Shown one piece after another: positions 17,160-27,608 of a stretch of 64,000 nucleotides of DNA. The stretch comes from Bacillus sp. FJAT-45350 (GTDB lineage: Bacteria > Bacillota > Bacilli > Bacillales > NISU01). The DNA is taken from NCBI RefSeq assembly GCF_002335805.1, contig NZ_NISU01000001.1, positions 1,620,079 to 1,684,078 of the forward strand, in the 5' to 3' direction. Under the pieces are notes generated by a model. The model did no database searches. It was not told where the DNA came from and saw only the letters and a program-made list of their open reading frames with translations. A program made the position numbers and the translations under genes. Within the stretch, counting starts at the first letter, position 1. Each line of letters begins with the position of its first letter.

Positions 17160-17779
17160 TGGATAAAGCTAGGTTGATAATGCAAAGTATTATTAGTTAC
17201 TTAAATGAACATGATTTTCTTACAAAGATGACTTCTGCTAGTTCACGTGCTATAAAAGTAGATAAGTATGGAAAGATAGATATTTTAATAAACAACGCAG
17301 GTGTTTCCCGTTTTAAAAATGTATATGAGCTAACTGTAGATGATTGGGATGATGTGTTAAATAGTAATCTTAGAGGTACGTTTTTATGCTCAAAAGAAGC
17401 TGCAAAATATATGAAGAAAAATAAAAGTGGAGGATCGATTGTAAATATCTCTTCCACCCGAGCAACAATGTCCGAAAAAAATTCTGAAGCGTACGCTGCC
17501 TCAAAAGGTGGGATCCTTTCACTGACACATGCTCTTGCCCTTTCACTAAGTGACAACGCAATTCAAGTCAATGCAATCAGTCCTGGATGGATTGAAACAG
17601 GTGATTACAACGAGCTAAGTGAAATTGACCATAAACAACACCCTTCTCAAAGGGTTGGAAAACCAGAAGATATTGCACCAGCATGCCTCTTCCTCACGAA
17701 TAAACAAAATAATTTCATCACAGGTGAAAACCTAGTCATCGACGGCGGAATGACAAAAAAAATGATCTACAAAGAATAA
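17159..17779 (+). pseudogene. Short-chain dehydrogenase/reductase lacking its N-terminus
   Basis: The readable part is a clear SDR: KIDILINNAGVS, the catalytic Ser/Tyr/Lys set in ...VNISS... and YAASKGG, then NAISPGWIETG and ITGENLVIDGGM. The N-terminal Rossmann strand with TGxxxGIG is missing, and the family is usually about 250 residues against 206 here. The putative ATG at 17159 has no ribosome site and overlaps the -35 box of the divergent marR promoter, so there is no room for the missing 40 residues. I read it as a truncated gene, probably not functional, left by a deletion that fused it to the marR region. Confidence 0.7.
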
Positions 17780-17810
17780 CCAAGAAAAAAAGAACTCGAA
17801 TTACCCATTA

Positions 17811-17852
17811 ACAATTAGCAATTCGCAATTCATAACTCATAATTCATAATTC
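17811..17852. repeat. Degenerate AATTCATAA/CAATTCGCAATT tandem repeat
   Basis: A 42-base stretch of short overlapping near-repeats (CAATTAGCAATTCGCAATTC followed by ATAACTC, ATAATTC, ATAATTC). It lies between the SDR remnant and ykpA. Confidence 0.6.
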
Positions 17853-17930
17853 AAAAATCCCCCTCCCACTACTACTCTCTTCTCATTAATGTTATACTGG
17901 TCTATAGATTGTTTTTTTATGGAGGAATGA

Positions 17931-19538
<1,608 letters not shown>

Positions 19539-19581
19539 AGAACATATTACAATAGAGTTTTTTTCTTTTGTATAGTTCGAA

Positions 19582-19663
19582 GCAACGAGCGAGGTCGCTA
19601 CATGTTTGAATGTCAGCCTATGAGTGGGTTTCTCAGGTGACGAGTAGCGTACGGAGCCATTGC
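19582..19663 (-). repeat. Structured intergenic repeat, copy R2
   Basis: 82 bp. On the minus strand it opens GCAATGGCTCCGTACGCTAC and closes CTCGCTCGTTGC. The outer stem GCAATG/CGTTGC includes one G-T pair, and the apical hairpin pairs around CTGAG...CTCATAGG. It is the same family as R1, R3 and R4. Confidence 0.65.
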
Positions 19664-19701
19664 TCTCCAGTGAATTACTTCCAATTTTTTAAAATTCTAT
19701 C

Positions 19702-19742
19702 AAAAAGGACTGTATTCAATTTCACGAATACAGTCCTTTTTT
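19702..19742 (+). terminator. Strong intrinsic terminator
   Basis: AAAAAGGACTGTATTC pairs perfectly with GAATACAGTCCTTTTT across an 8-base loop. It serves ykpA. Between 19539 and 19884 only this and repeat R2 are seen. Confidence 0.9.
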
Positions 19743-19884
19743 CATTTTCTCACCTATCTTATCTTGCTTTCACTAGTACCCTTCAGTTATCACTCTTTTA
19801 AGTACTAAGTCAAGATAATTTACATGCAATCTTTACACGCATATGGTACTCTAACTGATAGAATTAATGGACGAAAGGACTTAG

Positions 19885-20583
19885 ATGATGGAAAGTAATC
19901 TTCATGAACATTTTAAAAGACAAGCCCTCTACTGGCTGAAAGGAAAAATGACGGATTTATGTGCTAGCGAAGTGAAACTATTTGTCCGAAGAAAAAAATT
20001 AAAAGCTGATTCTCTCGGCATTAATTTAAAAAGAAAAGAATCGCGAATTATTGAAGTCAAAGTGTCTAGAAGTGATTTTTTGCGAGATGACGTTCTCCAT
20101 GCGCCATATGGTTATCATGCCATTGCAGATTATGCCTATCTGATGACACCTGTCAACCTACTTAAAAATGAGGAAGTACCTAAAGGGTATGGTCTATTAG
20201 AAATCGATGAGTTTGATAACATCAAAGTAAAGAAAAATCCGACACGTAATCCAAAACCAATCATGACTCTTGATACACTTATTAAACGTACAGGACGTGC
20301 GGCTACAAATGCTGTTCTTTTTCAGGAACTATCAAAGGAAACGAAGGATACAACAGCTGGTGCTTTTTCTAAGAAAGCAAAGATACATCTAATAAGCGCA
20401 ACTTGCCCTACGTGTAAAAAACGAAACAAATATTTAATTAAGACTGATCAAGATGAAGTAACTTGTAAAGGGAAAAGATGTAAAGAAACAATTCCTTTAG
20501 AGCGAGCTCGAGTGCATGTTGTTACTTCTTACAATGAAGATTTCTATGAAGAAATTAAAATGTTGATGGACGGGGAGTGTTAA
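19885..20583 (+). CDS. PD-(D/E)XK nuclease-like protein with C-terminal zinc ribbon, 232 aa
   Basis: Probable DNA-processing protein. The N-terminal half shows the PD-(D/E)XK core as in MmcB-like repair proteins: ADSLGINLKRKESRIIEVKVSRSDF in two blocks, with the metal-binding Asp (about residue 42) and the E-x-K of IIEVKVS (about 56-60), followed by FLRD. The C-terminal part holds two Cys pairs (CPTCKKRNK near 173 and CKGKRCKE near 194) that should bind zinc. GAAAGGA lies upstream of the ATG. It stands alone between two terminators. A role in DNA repair is inferred only from the fold. Confidence 0.65.
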   Translation: MMESNLHEHFKRQALYWLKGKMTDLCASEVKLFVRRKKLKADSLGINLKRKESRIIEVKVSRSDFLRDDVLHAPYGYHAIADYAYLMTPVNLLKNEEVPKGYGLLEIDEFDNIKVKKNPTRNPKPIMTLDTLIKRTGRAATNAVLFQELSKETKDTTAGAFSKKAKIHLISATCPTCKKRNKYLIKTDQDEVTCKGKRCKETIPLERARVHVVTSYNEDFYEEIKMLMDGEC

Positions 20584-20633
20584 TGTTGAGTTATGTTTTT
20601 TGAATTATGGATTGAAAACCTTTTTAATTTCTA

Positions 20634-20664
20634 AAGTGTAAGTGCTGTTGGCACTTACGCTTTT
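20634..20664 (+). terminator. Intrinsic terminator
   Basis: AAGTGTAAGTGC pairs with GCACTTACGCTT (one wobble), followed by a T-run. It follows the nuclease-like gene. Confidence 0.75.
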
Positions 20665-20752
20665 GCTTGTTACTATGCTTTTTTCCATGAGTCGTTAAGA
20701 TATTATTGCTATTTGGAAAGCCATACATTAAATACCGGGATTCATAATAAGA

Positions 20753-20780
20753 AAAATCCTACCCAAATTGGATAGGACTT
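20753..20780 (-). terminator. Terminator of the diguanylate cyclase gene
   Basis: On the minus strand GTCCTATCC pairs with GGGTAGGAT across a 5-base loop, followed by TTTTTC. Confidence 0.75.
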
Positions 20781-20792
20781 CCACTACTTTAT

Positions 20793-22001
20793 TTAATTCC
20801 GATTAAATATTTTGGCATTTTGTATCGCATCGACCCATTTATCTAGAAGCCCTACTTTTTTAACTTCTAATTCATTTAAGTCAGACGTGTAAATTTTAAA
20901 GTTATTTTTTCCGTTATTTTTTGCAAAATACATTGCCTTGTCCGCATGGTCGATCAGTGTTTCTTTATCTTCACCATCGTCTGGGTACATACTTACACCA
21001 ATACTTAGTGAGATCTTCGCTTCTTGTTCATTAATCAGATATGGTTGGCTAACATTATCTAGAATTCGTTGGGCAATTGTTTCAATTTCTTCATTATTCG
21101 TTTCTTCAAAAACAACGATGAATTCATCCCCACCAATTCTTGAAATTAAATCCTCGTCTCTAATTGAATGATTGAGTCTACTTACCACTTCTTTAAGTAG
21201 TGTATCTCCCGCTTCATGACCTAACGTATCATTTACAATTTTAAAATCATCTAAGTCGATAAACATTAATGTAAAGTTATGGTTGTGTCTCTTCGAACGT
21301 GCGAGCGCCTTTTCAATATGACGGTCTAATAATTTCCTATTAGGTAAGTCTGTTAAATCATCAAAATAAGCAAGTTGCTTCAATTCATTTTGTAAGAGTA
21401 CTCGCTTAGTAATGTCGATAAGTTGACCATTTATTTTAGTCACTTTTCCTTCTGAATTCTTAATTGGCTCTGCTTTTTTTATCAGCCATTTTTCTTCGGA
21501 TTCTGGGTGAATAATTCGAAACTCTACTTTCGTTGAATGCCCAAGCATTAATTGTTTTTCATCTTCTTCGATTGTTACACGATCATCAGGATGAACAAAT
21601 TCCTTCCAGAAGTAAGGATTATGACCAAATTCTTCTTCTAAATAATACCCAAAAATTTGTTCAGCACCCTTTGAAAAATAGACTTGGTTCTTTTGTAATT
21701 CTAACGAAAATACGGCACCATCTAAGGAGTTTATTAGTAACTCATAATCTTTGTTTTGTTGTTCTAATTCTTTCTGGCTCTCTTCTAATTTATCATTTTT
21801 TACTTTCAAATCCTGAGATACGACTATAAGTCTCTCATACCTTTTACTGAGCCATATTGATAGAGTAGCAATGAAAATAACTATGAGCATATTCATAAAG
21901 TGTATAGAACTATAATCATTTCTTATTATATCAAATACGGTATATGCAGCAAGTAAAGTTGTAAGTAATGCTCCTAATGTTATAATACTTTTTTGTTTCA
22001 T
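20793..22001 (-). CDS. Diguanylate cyclase with PAS sensor, membrane bound, 402 aa
   Basis: Makes cyclic di-GMP from two GTP. Two membrane spans at about residues 6-25 and 34-53 form an N-terminal anchor with almost no outside loop, then comes a coiled-coil stretch (about 58-85), a PAS domain with PAC motif (about 86-205) and a GGDEF domain (about 215-375). The active-site loop is intact (RIGGDEF). An RxxD inhibitory site (RDED) sits five residues before GGDEF, so product inhibition is likely. There is no EAL domain. The PAS domain probably senses an intracellular or membrane signal. Single-gene unit with its own terminator. Confidence 0.9.
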   Translation of the reverse strand: MKQKSIITLGALLTTLLAAYTVFDIIRNDYSSIHFMNMLIVIFIATLSIWLSKRYERLIVVSQDLKVKNDKLEESQKELEQQNKDYELLINSLDGAVFSLELQKNQVYFSKGAEQIFGYYLEEEFGHNPYFWKEFVHPDDRVTIEEDEKQLMLGHSTKVEFRIIHPESEEKWLIKKAEPIKNSEGKVTKINGQLIDITKRVLLQNELKQLAYFDDLTDLPNRKLLDRHIEKALARSKRHNHNFTLMFIDLDDFKIVNDTLGHEAGDTLLKEVVSRLNHSIRDEDLISRIGGDEFIVVFEETNNEEIETIAQRILDNVSQPYLINEQEAKISLSIGVSMYPDDGEDKETLIDHADKAMYFAKNNGKNNFKIYTSDLNELEVKKVGLLDKWVDAIQNAKIFNRN

Positions 22002-22154
22002 GATCCACCTATTTCCAAACGTAATTATTACTATCTAAATGTGTTTAACCCTAACTATCATACCTTCTTCGCCTAATGTTTTCAATAACAAAAGTACATC
22101 TATCAATGACATTATGTTTATAGTAGATTTTCAATTTTTTAGTAAAAAGATAGA

Positions 22155-22195
22155 AGTTGTCTTACAGGTGTATAACAACCTTTTAAGACAACCTC
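22155..22195 (-). terminator. Terminator of the acyl-CoA operon
   Basis: AGTTGTCTTA pairs with TAAGACAACCT around 22155-22194, with a T-rich tail on the minus strand. It lies just after the enoyl-CoA hydratase gene. Confidence 0.7.
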
Positions 22196-22205
22196 GCTAT
22201 ATATC

Positions 22206-22985
22206 TTATTTATTCCTTTTCGTTAAAAATGCTTCAATTCTTTCTTTTTTTTCCTCTGTTTCAAAACAAGCTCCAAAAAGTTCTGCTTCTGTACGGTAAC
22301 CCTCTTTTTCTGAACCAAGCCAACCTGCATTTATTGCTTGCATACAATACTTAAGTGCTATCGCTCCATTTTGCGCTATTTTTTCTGCAAGTTCTTTTCC
22401 TGCATTATCAAGTTCGTCATTCGCATAAACACCGTCAAGAATTCCAAGCTGCTCAGCCTTTTCAGCACCAATTTTTGCGCCTGTTAATATCATTTGTTTC
22501 GCTTTTGAAAGGCCAATGACTTTTGGAAGGCGCTGCGTTCCGCCTGCACCTGGAATAAGTCCAAGTGTTACTTCAGGGAAACCATATACACTATTCATAG
22601 CTCCAAGACGAATATGACAAGCTAGAGCTAATTCCATCCCTCCACCAAGACAAGCTCCTTCAATTAATGCAATGATAGGTTTTGGAAAGGATTCCATTCT
22701 ATCCATAAGGTGATGTCCGATATAAGAAGTTTCAGTTCCTTTCGCTTTTGTATCGATTTCATTAAACTCATTTAGCTCTGCTCCAGCCATGAAGTGACCA
22801 TTACTACCTTTTAAAATGACAGCTTTTATCTTATCGTTATTTTCAATCACGGATAACGCCTCATGTATATCACTCATCGTTTTAAAGCTAATTGTATTTA
22901 CAGGGGGATTATTTAATGTAATGTATGCAATCTCTTCCAGTAATTCTACTTGTACATTTTTTTTAACTTTGTTTTGGTTCGTCAT
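22206..22985 (-). CDS. Enoyl-CoA hydratase/isomerase, 259 aa
   Basis: Crotonase-fold enzyme that hydrates trans-2-enoyl-CoA in fatty acid or related acyl-CoA breakdown. The oxyanion-hole motif is HFMAGAELNEF, followed by ACLGGGMELALACHIRLG and FPEVTLGLIPGAGGTQRLPK with the catalytic Glu residues. It is last in a minus-strand cluster with ligase, hydroxyacyl-CoA dehydrogenase and thiolase, 15 bases after the thiolase. The cluster supplies every step from free acid to acetyl-CoA except the acyl-CoA dehydrogenase, which is not in this window. Substrate chain length is not readable. Confidence 0.88.
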   Translation of the reverse strand: MTNQNKVKKNVQVELLEEIAYITLNNPPVNTISFKTMSDIHEALSVIENNDKIKAVILKGSNGHFMAGAELNEFNEIDTKAKGTETSYIGHHLMDRMESFPKPIIALIEGACLGGGMELALACHIRLGAMNSVYGFPEVTLGLIPGAGGTQRLPKVIGLSKAKQMILTGAKIGAEKAEQLGILDGVYANDELDNAGKELAEKIAQNGAIALKYCMQAINAGWLGSEKEGYRTEAELFGACFETEEKKERIEAFLTKRNK

Positions 22986-23000
22986 ATTTTCCTCCTAATA

Positions 23001-24179
23001 TTACATTCTCTCAATAACTACCGCTCCTCCAAGACCACCACCAACACAAAGAGTAGCAATTCCATACTGTTTGTTTAAGTCTTTGAGTCCATTTAGCAAT
23101 GTAACTAGTAATCTAGCTCCTGTTGCTCCGACGGGATGGCCTAAAGCGATTGCCCCACCAAATGGATTTACCTTTTCTCTATCAATACCTAATCTACTAA
23201 TACAAGCTAATGTTTGTACGGCAAACGCTTCATTTAATTCAAAAAGGTCAATGTCATCGATTGTTAAATTAGTCTTTTCTAATGCCTTTGGAACAGCGTG
23301 TACAGGACCTAATCCCATTCTCTTTGGATCAACCCCTACACTAGCATATGACAACACTTTAGCAAGTGGTTTATAGCCTAATAACTCTGCTTTTTCTTTG
23401 CTCATAAGAAGTAATCCAGCCGCACCATCATTCATTCCACACGAATTACCCGGTGTTACTGTCCCTTCTTTTTTAAAAGCAGGTTTTAGTTTTGAAAGAC
23501 GTTCATAGGTAATACCTGCTCCTGCAAGCTCATCTTCTTCAATCGTATAAACCTCTCCTCTTCTTCCTTCTACTTGAACAGGAACGATTTCTTTTGCAAA
23601 AACACCATCTTTATTCGCTTTTTGTGCTTTTTCGTAGCTTGAGATTGCGTAAAGGTCTTGTTGCTCCCTTGTAATAAATTCCTCCTCAGCAACTACTTCT
23701 GCGGTTTCACCCATCATCATATTTTCAACCGGGTCATGTAACATTTCCCATAATTTATCGGTGAGCTGTTGATGTCTCATTTTAAATCCATTTCTTGCTC
23801 CACGTACAATGTATGGAATCTGACTCATACTTTCAGCGCCAATTACTAGACTAACCTCAGAATCACCCGCTTTAATAGCTTGAACTCCATTGATAAAAGC
23901 TTGTAACCCTGAGGCGCAATTTTGAGCAACAGTATAAGAGGAAATCTCTGTTGGTAAACCTAACTCTAACGCTGCAATTCTACCTAAGTTAGGTGCATCT
24001 GATGATTGATCTACGTTTCCTGCAATAATTTGGTCAATTTCCTTTGGATTTAACTTTGTTTCATCTATTAAATCTTTTATTACGATTTTCGCTAAATCTT
24101 TGGCTGTAATATCTCTAAGCTTTCCATTAAATTGTCCAATCGGTGTTCTTTTTGCACTTACAATTACTACTTCATTCAT
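23001..24179 (-). CDS. Thiolase, acetyl-CoA C-acyltransferase, 392 aa
   Basis: Cleaves 3-ketoacyl-CoA with CoA, or condenses two acetyl-CoA in reverse. The catalytic residues are visible: nucleophile Cys in VAQNCASGLQA (about residue 88), His in GGAIALGHPVGATGAR (about 347) and the second Cys in LCVGGGLGGA (about 377), plus NEAFAVQ. The length is standard for AtoB/FadA-type thiolases. It lies between the TetR gene (24-base gap) and the enoyl-CoA hydratase. Whether it prefers short or long chains cannot be decided here. Confidence 0.9.
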   Translation of the reverse strand: MNEVVIVSAKRTPIGQFNGKLRDITAKDLAKIVIKDLIDETKLNPKEIDQIIAGNVDQSSDAPNLGRIAALELGLPTEISSYTVAQNCASGLQAFINGVQAIKAGDSEVSLVIGAESMSQIPYIVRGARNGFKMRHQQLTDKLWEMLHDPVENMMMGETAEVVAEEEFITREQQDLYAISSYEKAQKANKDGVFAKEIVPVQVEGRRGEVYTIEEDELAGAGITYERLSKLKPAFKKEGTVTPGNSCGMNDGAAGLLLMSKEKAELLGYKPLAKVLSYASVGVDPKRMGLGPVHAVPKALEKTNLTIDDIDLFELNEAFAVQTLACISRLGIDREKVNPFGGAIALGHPVGATGARLLVTLLNGLKDLNKQYGIATLCVGGGLGGAVVIERM

Positions 24180-24203
24180 TGTTCCACCCCTAACTCTCTT
24201 TAT

Positions 24204-24875
24204 CTACTTACTATCTATTGTTCCCTTATTATTAAAAGGTTCTACTTGTCTTACAGGAGAGACTAACGGGAACTGACCAAGCTGTGAAAAATCATAAACA
24301 GATTGCAATAGTAATTTATAAACTTCTTCAACCTTCGTAATTAATAAATACTTTTTATTTGATAAAACCCAACAAGTAACTACTTCATCTAATGAGCCAA
24401 AAATTACTTTTCTTATTGTTCTTGCTGATATATCATTTCTAAAAATTCCTTGGCCCTGTCCTTTAGTAATGGTTGTTTCAATTAATTGAAAATAGCGTCG
24501 TACACCTTCTAACCGCGACTCTCTTATATTTGCATTAGACTGCCTTGACTCGATTTGAATCACTCTTGCCAATTCATAATCATTACCAAAGAAATCTAAA
24601 TGATTTCGAATTAATTCGTACAGCATCATTCTCGGATCATGCATATGTTCAATAATCGTTTCAGCTCTTGGGACAAACTGATGATAGATTGCTGTATGGA
24701 AGAGTTTTATTAAAATATCCTCTTTATTTTGAAAATATAAATAGATCGTACCGTCTCCAACCCCTGCTTCTTTCGCGATTCGAGATACTGATGTACTATG
24801 ATAGCCTTCATCTGCAAATACCTTCTTAGCAGCCGTTAATATTAAATCGGATTTATTACTTTTTTTTCTTGTCAT
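24204..24875 (-). CDS. TetR/AcrR-family regulator, FadR-like, 223 aa
   Basis: Repressor with an N-terminal helix-turn-helix (residues about 8-50: KSDLILTAAKKVFADEGYHS, then TSVSRIAKEAGVGDGTIYLYFQNKEDIL). The C-terminal two thirds form the ligand-binding helical domain. It sits within the acyl-CoA cluster, 22 bases after the ligase, like the FadR/YsiA regulators of Bacillus beta-oxidation operons that respond to long-chain acyl-CoA. It probably controls the cluster, and itself, through the operator-like inverted repeat at 27332. Gene family firm, ligand inferred. Confidence 0.85.
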   Translation of the reverse strand: MTRKKSNKSDLILTAAKKVFADEGYHSTSVSRIAKEAGVGDGTIYLYFQNKEDILIKLFHTAIYHQFVPRAETIIEHMHDPRMMLYELIRNHLDFFGNDYELARVIQIESRQSNANIRESRLEGVRRYFQLIETTITKGQGQGIFRNDISARTIRKVIFGSLDEVVTCWVLSNKKYLLITKVEEVYKLLLQSVYDFSQLGQFPLVSPVRQVEPFNNKGTIDSK

Positions 24876-24897
24876 TTTTTCACCTTTGTTTAATTAT

Positions 24898-26430
24898 TTA
24901 TGTCGTCGCCATATCACGTAAAGGTCCTTTTGTAATTTTACCTACTGCATTCTTAGGAAGTTCTGTTAATTTAATAACTTTCTTTGGACAACGGTAATTT
25001 GCCATTCTTTTCTGACAATAATGAATAATATCATCTTCAGAAATTGTAGCCTTCTCTCGTAATACAACATAAGCGAGAACTTCTTCTCCGTATAGCTCAT
25101 CAGGAACACCAACAACAGCAGCTTCTAAAACCTCTGGGATTTGATACAGTATTTCTTCAATTTGCTTAGGGTAAATGTTCATACCACCACGAATTATTAA
25201 ATCTTTCTTTCTATCTACAATATAAAAGAAACCATCTTCATCTTTATACCCTATATCACCTGTATAAAGCCAGCCATCTTTAAGAGTTTTCTTCGTTTCG
25301 TCATCTCTTTTTAAATAGCCTTGCATCACATTAGGTCCTTTTATTATTAATTCACCTTTTTCTCCCGTTGGAACTTCACTACCTTCTTCATCTACAACTT
25401 GTAATTGTTGACCAGTAAGGACACGCCCTATAGAACCGACTTTCCTTTTTCCATCAATTGGGTTTAATGTTGTGGCACATGTTCCTTCAGAAAGTCCCCA
25501 ACCTTCAATCAATTTAAAAGGGTAACGAGATTCAAACCGTTCAAATAAATTTAAAGATACTGGTGCTGCACCACATATGCCAAACCGTAATGATTGTAAA
25601 TTATACTTATTTTCTTCATTTTTTGGAAGGTTTGCTAGCATTCCGTATATCGTTGGAACTGCCGAAGTGAAAGTTGGTTTGTATTGTTCGATACATGAGA
25701 GAAATTCATCAAGCACAAACTTTTTTCTAATTACAGCACTTCCACCAACCATTAGAACAGACGTTAGCGTAAAAATAATCCCATTTACATGGAATAAAGG
25801 TAATATTAAAAATGAACGGTCTTCCTCAGTGAGTTCTAATGACGAAATAGACATATAAACCATTTCAATAATATTAGAATGAGTTAGCATAACTCCCTTT
25901 GGTTTACCAGTCGTACCAGATGTATAAATAATTAAACCTATTTCATTTATAGATATGATTTCATCTTTAGGTAATAATGAATTAGATTCAAAAACCTCTG
26001 TAAATTCTAGTTCATCCTTCAATTTAGTCCCATTAAAAACAATCTGCAGAACCCTCTTTTCTAATAATTTCACAGCCTCTCTTGCTTTGTCTCCAATATA
26101 GCCTTCATATATGAAGCATTTTGCCTCAGAATTTTCTAGTTGAAAGTGAATTTCTTCTGATTTTAAAGCTGGATTTAATGGTGTTAGTGTTGCTCCTATT
26201 CGCCAACATGCAAAAAGTGTAATCACATATTCAACACTATTGGAGGATTGTATCGCAACGACATCTCCCTTTTTTATACCAAAGTTGGTAAAAAGGCCAG
26301 TTGCGAATCTACTAACTAAAGAGTTTAACTCGCTATACGTATACGTATCTTCATAAAAAAGTATTGAATTTTTATTAGAATGTTTCTCTGATTGCTTTTC
26401 AAGAAAATCAACTAGTAATGACTTTTTCAT
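24898..26430 (-). CDS. AMP-forming acyl-CoA ligase, 510 aa
   Basis: Activates a carboxylic acid to its CoA ester with ATP. The adenylate-forming signature is IIYTSGTTGKPKGVMLTHSN (about residue 168), then GWGLSEGTCATTLNP, the hinge GWLYTGDIGYKDEDGFFYIVDRKKDLIIRGG in two blocks, and the C-terminal catalytic Lys in PKNAVGKITKG. Length and motifs fit the FadD/long-chain and aromatic ligase branch. It heads a downstream run with TetR, thiolase and hydratase genes and follows the hydroxyacyl-CoA dehydrogenase. The substrate may be a fatty or aryl-alkanoic acid. Confidence 0.88.
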   Translation of the reverse strand: MKKSLLVDFLEKQSEKHSNKNSILFYEDTYTYSELNSLVSRFATGLFTNFGIKKGDVVAIQSSNSVEYVITLFACWRIGATLTPLNPALKSEEIHFQLENSEAKCFIYEGYIGDKAREAVKLLEKRVLQIVFNGTKLKDELEFTEVFESNSLLPKDEIISINEIGLIIYTSGTTGKPKGVMLTHSNIIEMVYMSISSLELTEEDRSFLILPLFHVNGIIFTLTSVLMVGGSAVIRKKFVLDEFLSCIEQYKPTFTSAVPTIYGMLANLPKNEENKYNLQSLRFGICGAAPVSLNLFERFESRYPFKLIEGWGLSEGTCATTLNPIDGKRKVGSIGRVLTGQQLQVVDEEGSEVPTGEKGELIIKGPNVMQGYLKRDDETKKTLKDGWLYTGDIGYKDEDGFFYIVDRKKDLIIRGGMNIYPKQIEEILYQIPEVLEAAVVGVPDELYGEEVLAYVVLREKATISEDDIIHYCQKRMANYRCPKKVIKLTELPKNAVGKITKGPLRDMATT

Positions 26431-26477
26431 ATCAATCCCTCCAATTTCTTACTTATAAAATTATTTGATAGACAACT

Positions 26478-27308
26478 TTACTCGTAGTTATAAAAGCCTC
26501 GACCCGTCTTTCTTCCTAGGTGTCCAGCCGTAACCTTCTGTCTTAGTAGGTTTGATGGGCGATAGTGATCCAAGCCTGTTTGGTTATGTAAATGTTCTAA
26601 GAAGTGTAATAACGTATCTAAACCGATAAAATCAGATAATTCTAATGGCCCCATTGGGTGCCCCATTCCAAGCTTCATCGCCTGATCAATATCTTCTTTT
26701 GAAGCAACTCCATTGTCTAGCATATGCATCGCTTCATTTAGCATTGGTGTCACAATTTTATTAACAACAAAGCCAGGTACATCTTTCGCTAAGATGGGAG
26801 TTTTCTCTAATGCCTTTACAAACTCACTCGCTTTTTCTGTAACCTCACTTGACGTTTCAAGACCATTAATTACTTCTACTAATGGCATCTTTTGTGCTGG
26901 ATTAAAAAAATGTAATCCTATGACTCTATTTCGATAGGTACAACTAGAAGCAATTGCTGTAATAGAAATACCCGATGTGTTAGAAGCTAGAATTGCATGT
27001 TCTGATACGACATTTTCCACCTGTTGAAAGATGCTTTTTTTCACGTCAAGTTTTTCTGTAGCTGCCTCAATAACAAGATCACAATCTTGAAAATCCTCTA
27101 TTTTGTTACATGATTCTAAATTTTCAAGCCCTTGTGCTAGTTTTGGCTGAGCTTTTCTTTCTGCTGCATTTTTTACTTTTATCACAGCTTTTGACAAAGC
27201 CTCCGAATCAATATCGTAGAGCTTTACTTTAAAGCCAGATAGAAGACATGCTTCAGTTATTCCTCTCCCCATGATGCCTGAACCAATTACTCCAATTTGA
27301 TAACTCAT
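26478..27308 (-). CDS. 3-hydroxyacyl-CoA dehydrogenase, 276 aa
   Basis: NAD-dependent oxidation of 3-hydroxyacyl-CoA. The Rossmann motif GVIGSGIMGRGITEA opens the protein, followed by an acidic residue after strand two (LYDID). The central ASNTSGISITAIAS and the catalytic HFFNPAQKMPLVEV follow, and the C-terminal domain reads GMGHPMGPLELSDFIGLDT. The length fits the short stand-alone PaaH/Hbd/MmgB type. It is the first gene of the cluster; the candidate operator 27332-27346 lies 24 bases before its start, next to a weak promoter-like region. Confidence 0.9.
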   Translation of the reverse strand: MSYQIGVIGSGIMGRGITEACLLSGFKVKLYDIDSEALSKAVIKVKNAAERKAQPKLAQGLENLESCNKIEDFQDCDLVIEAATEKLDVKKSIFQQVENVVSEHAILASNTSGISITAIASSCTYRNRVIGLHFFNPAQKMPLVEVINGLETSSEVTEKASEFVKALEKTPILAKDVPGFVVNKIVTPMLNEAMHMLDNGVASKEDIDQAMKLGMGHPMGPLELSDFIGLDTLLHFLEHLHNQTGLDHYRPSNLLRQKVTAGHLGRKTGRGFYNYE

Positions 27309-27331
27309 TTTATTTCCTCCCTATGTCAGCC

Positions 27332-27346
27332 TTACACTGAATGTAA
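27332..27346. promoter_or_regulatory. Candidate operator TTACA-N5-TGTAA
   Basis: Inverted repeat just upstream of the first gene of the acyl-CoA cluster. Position suits the TetR-family regulator encoded in the cluster. Short arms make chance occurrence possible. Confidence 0.35.
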
Positions 27347-27430
27347 AAATAGTTTCTGTAACAAAACAAAGAAAGTGTGTATTGAAATGGAGGGTACTGA
27401 AAAAGTCCAATCTAGACGATTCAAGAAGTG

Positions 27431-27515
27431 GTAATGGCTCCGTACGTTGCGTGCTTGCTATGAGTAAACCACTCATTGCAATCTTTTGAAAAGAGGCAAC
27501 GGCTGCGCGCATTAC
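27431..27515 (+). repeat. Structured intergenic repeat, copy R3
   Basis: 85 bp, opens GTAATGGCTCCGTACG and closes GCGCATTAC. The outer stem is GTAATG/CATTAC, the apical hairpin ATGAGT/ACTCAT. It is preceded by CTGAAAAAGTCCAATCTAGA and followed at once by a terminator hairpin, exactly as at 42.7 kb. Confidence 0.7.
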
Positions 27516-27518
27516 TTC

Positions 27519-27559
27519 AAGGCCACAAAAAAGTGAAAATCACACTTTTTTGTGGCCTT
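27519..27559 (-). terminator. Terminator of the TRAP binding-protein gene
   Basis: AAGGCCACAAAAAAGTG pairs with CACTTTTTTGTGGCCTT (with small slippage). It lies downstream of the dctP-type gene and abuts repeat R3. The 300-base stretch 27309-27608 holds only this, R3 and the candidate operator. Confidence 0.75.
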
Positions 27560-27608
27560 ATTGAAACGACACTTTTTTTGTTTGTCAAATACTACCTATG
27601 TTGTAATC

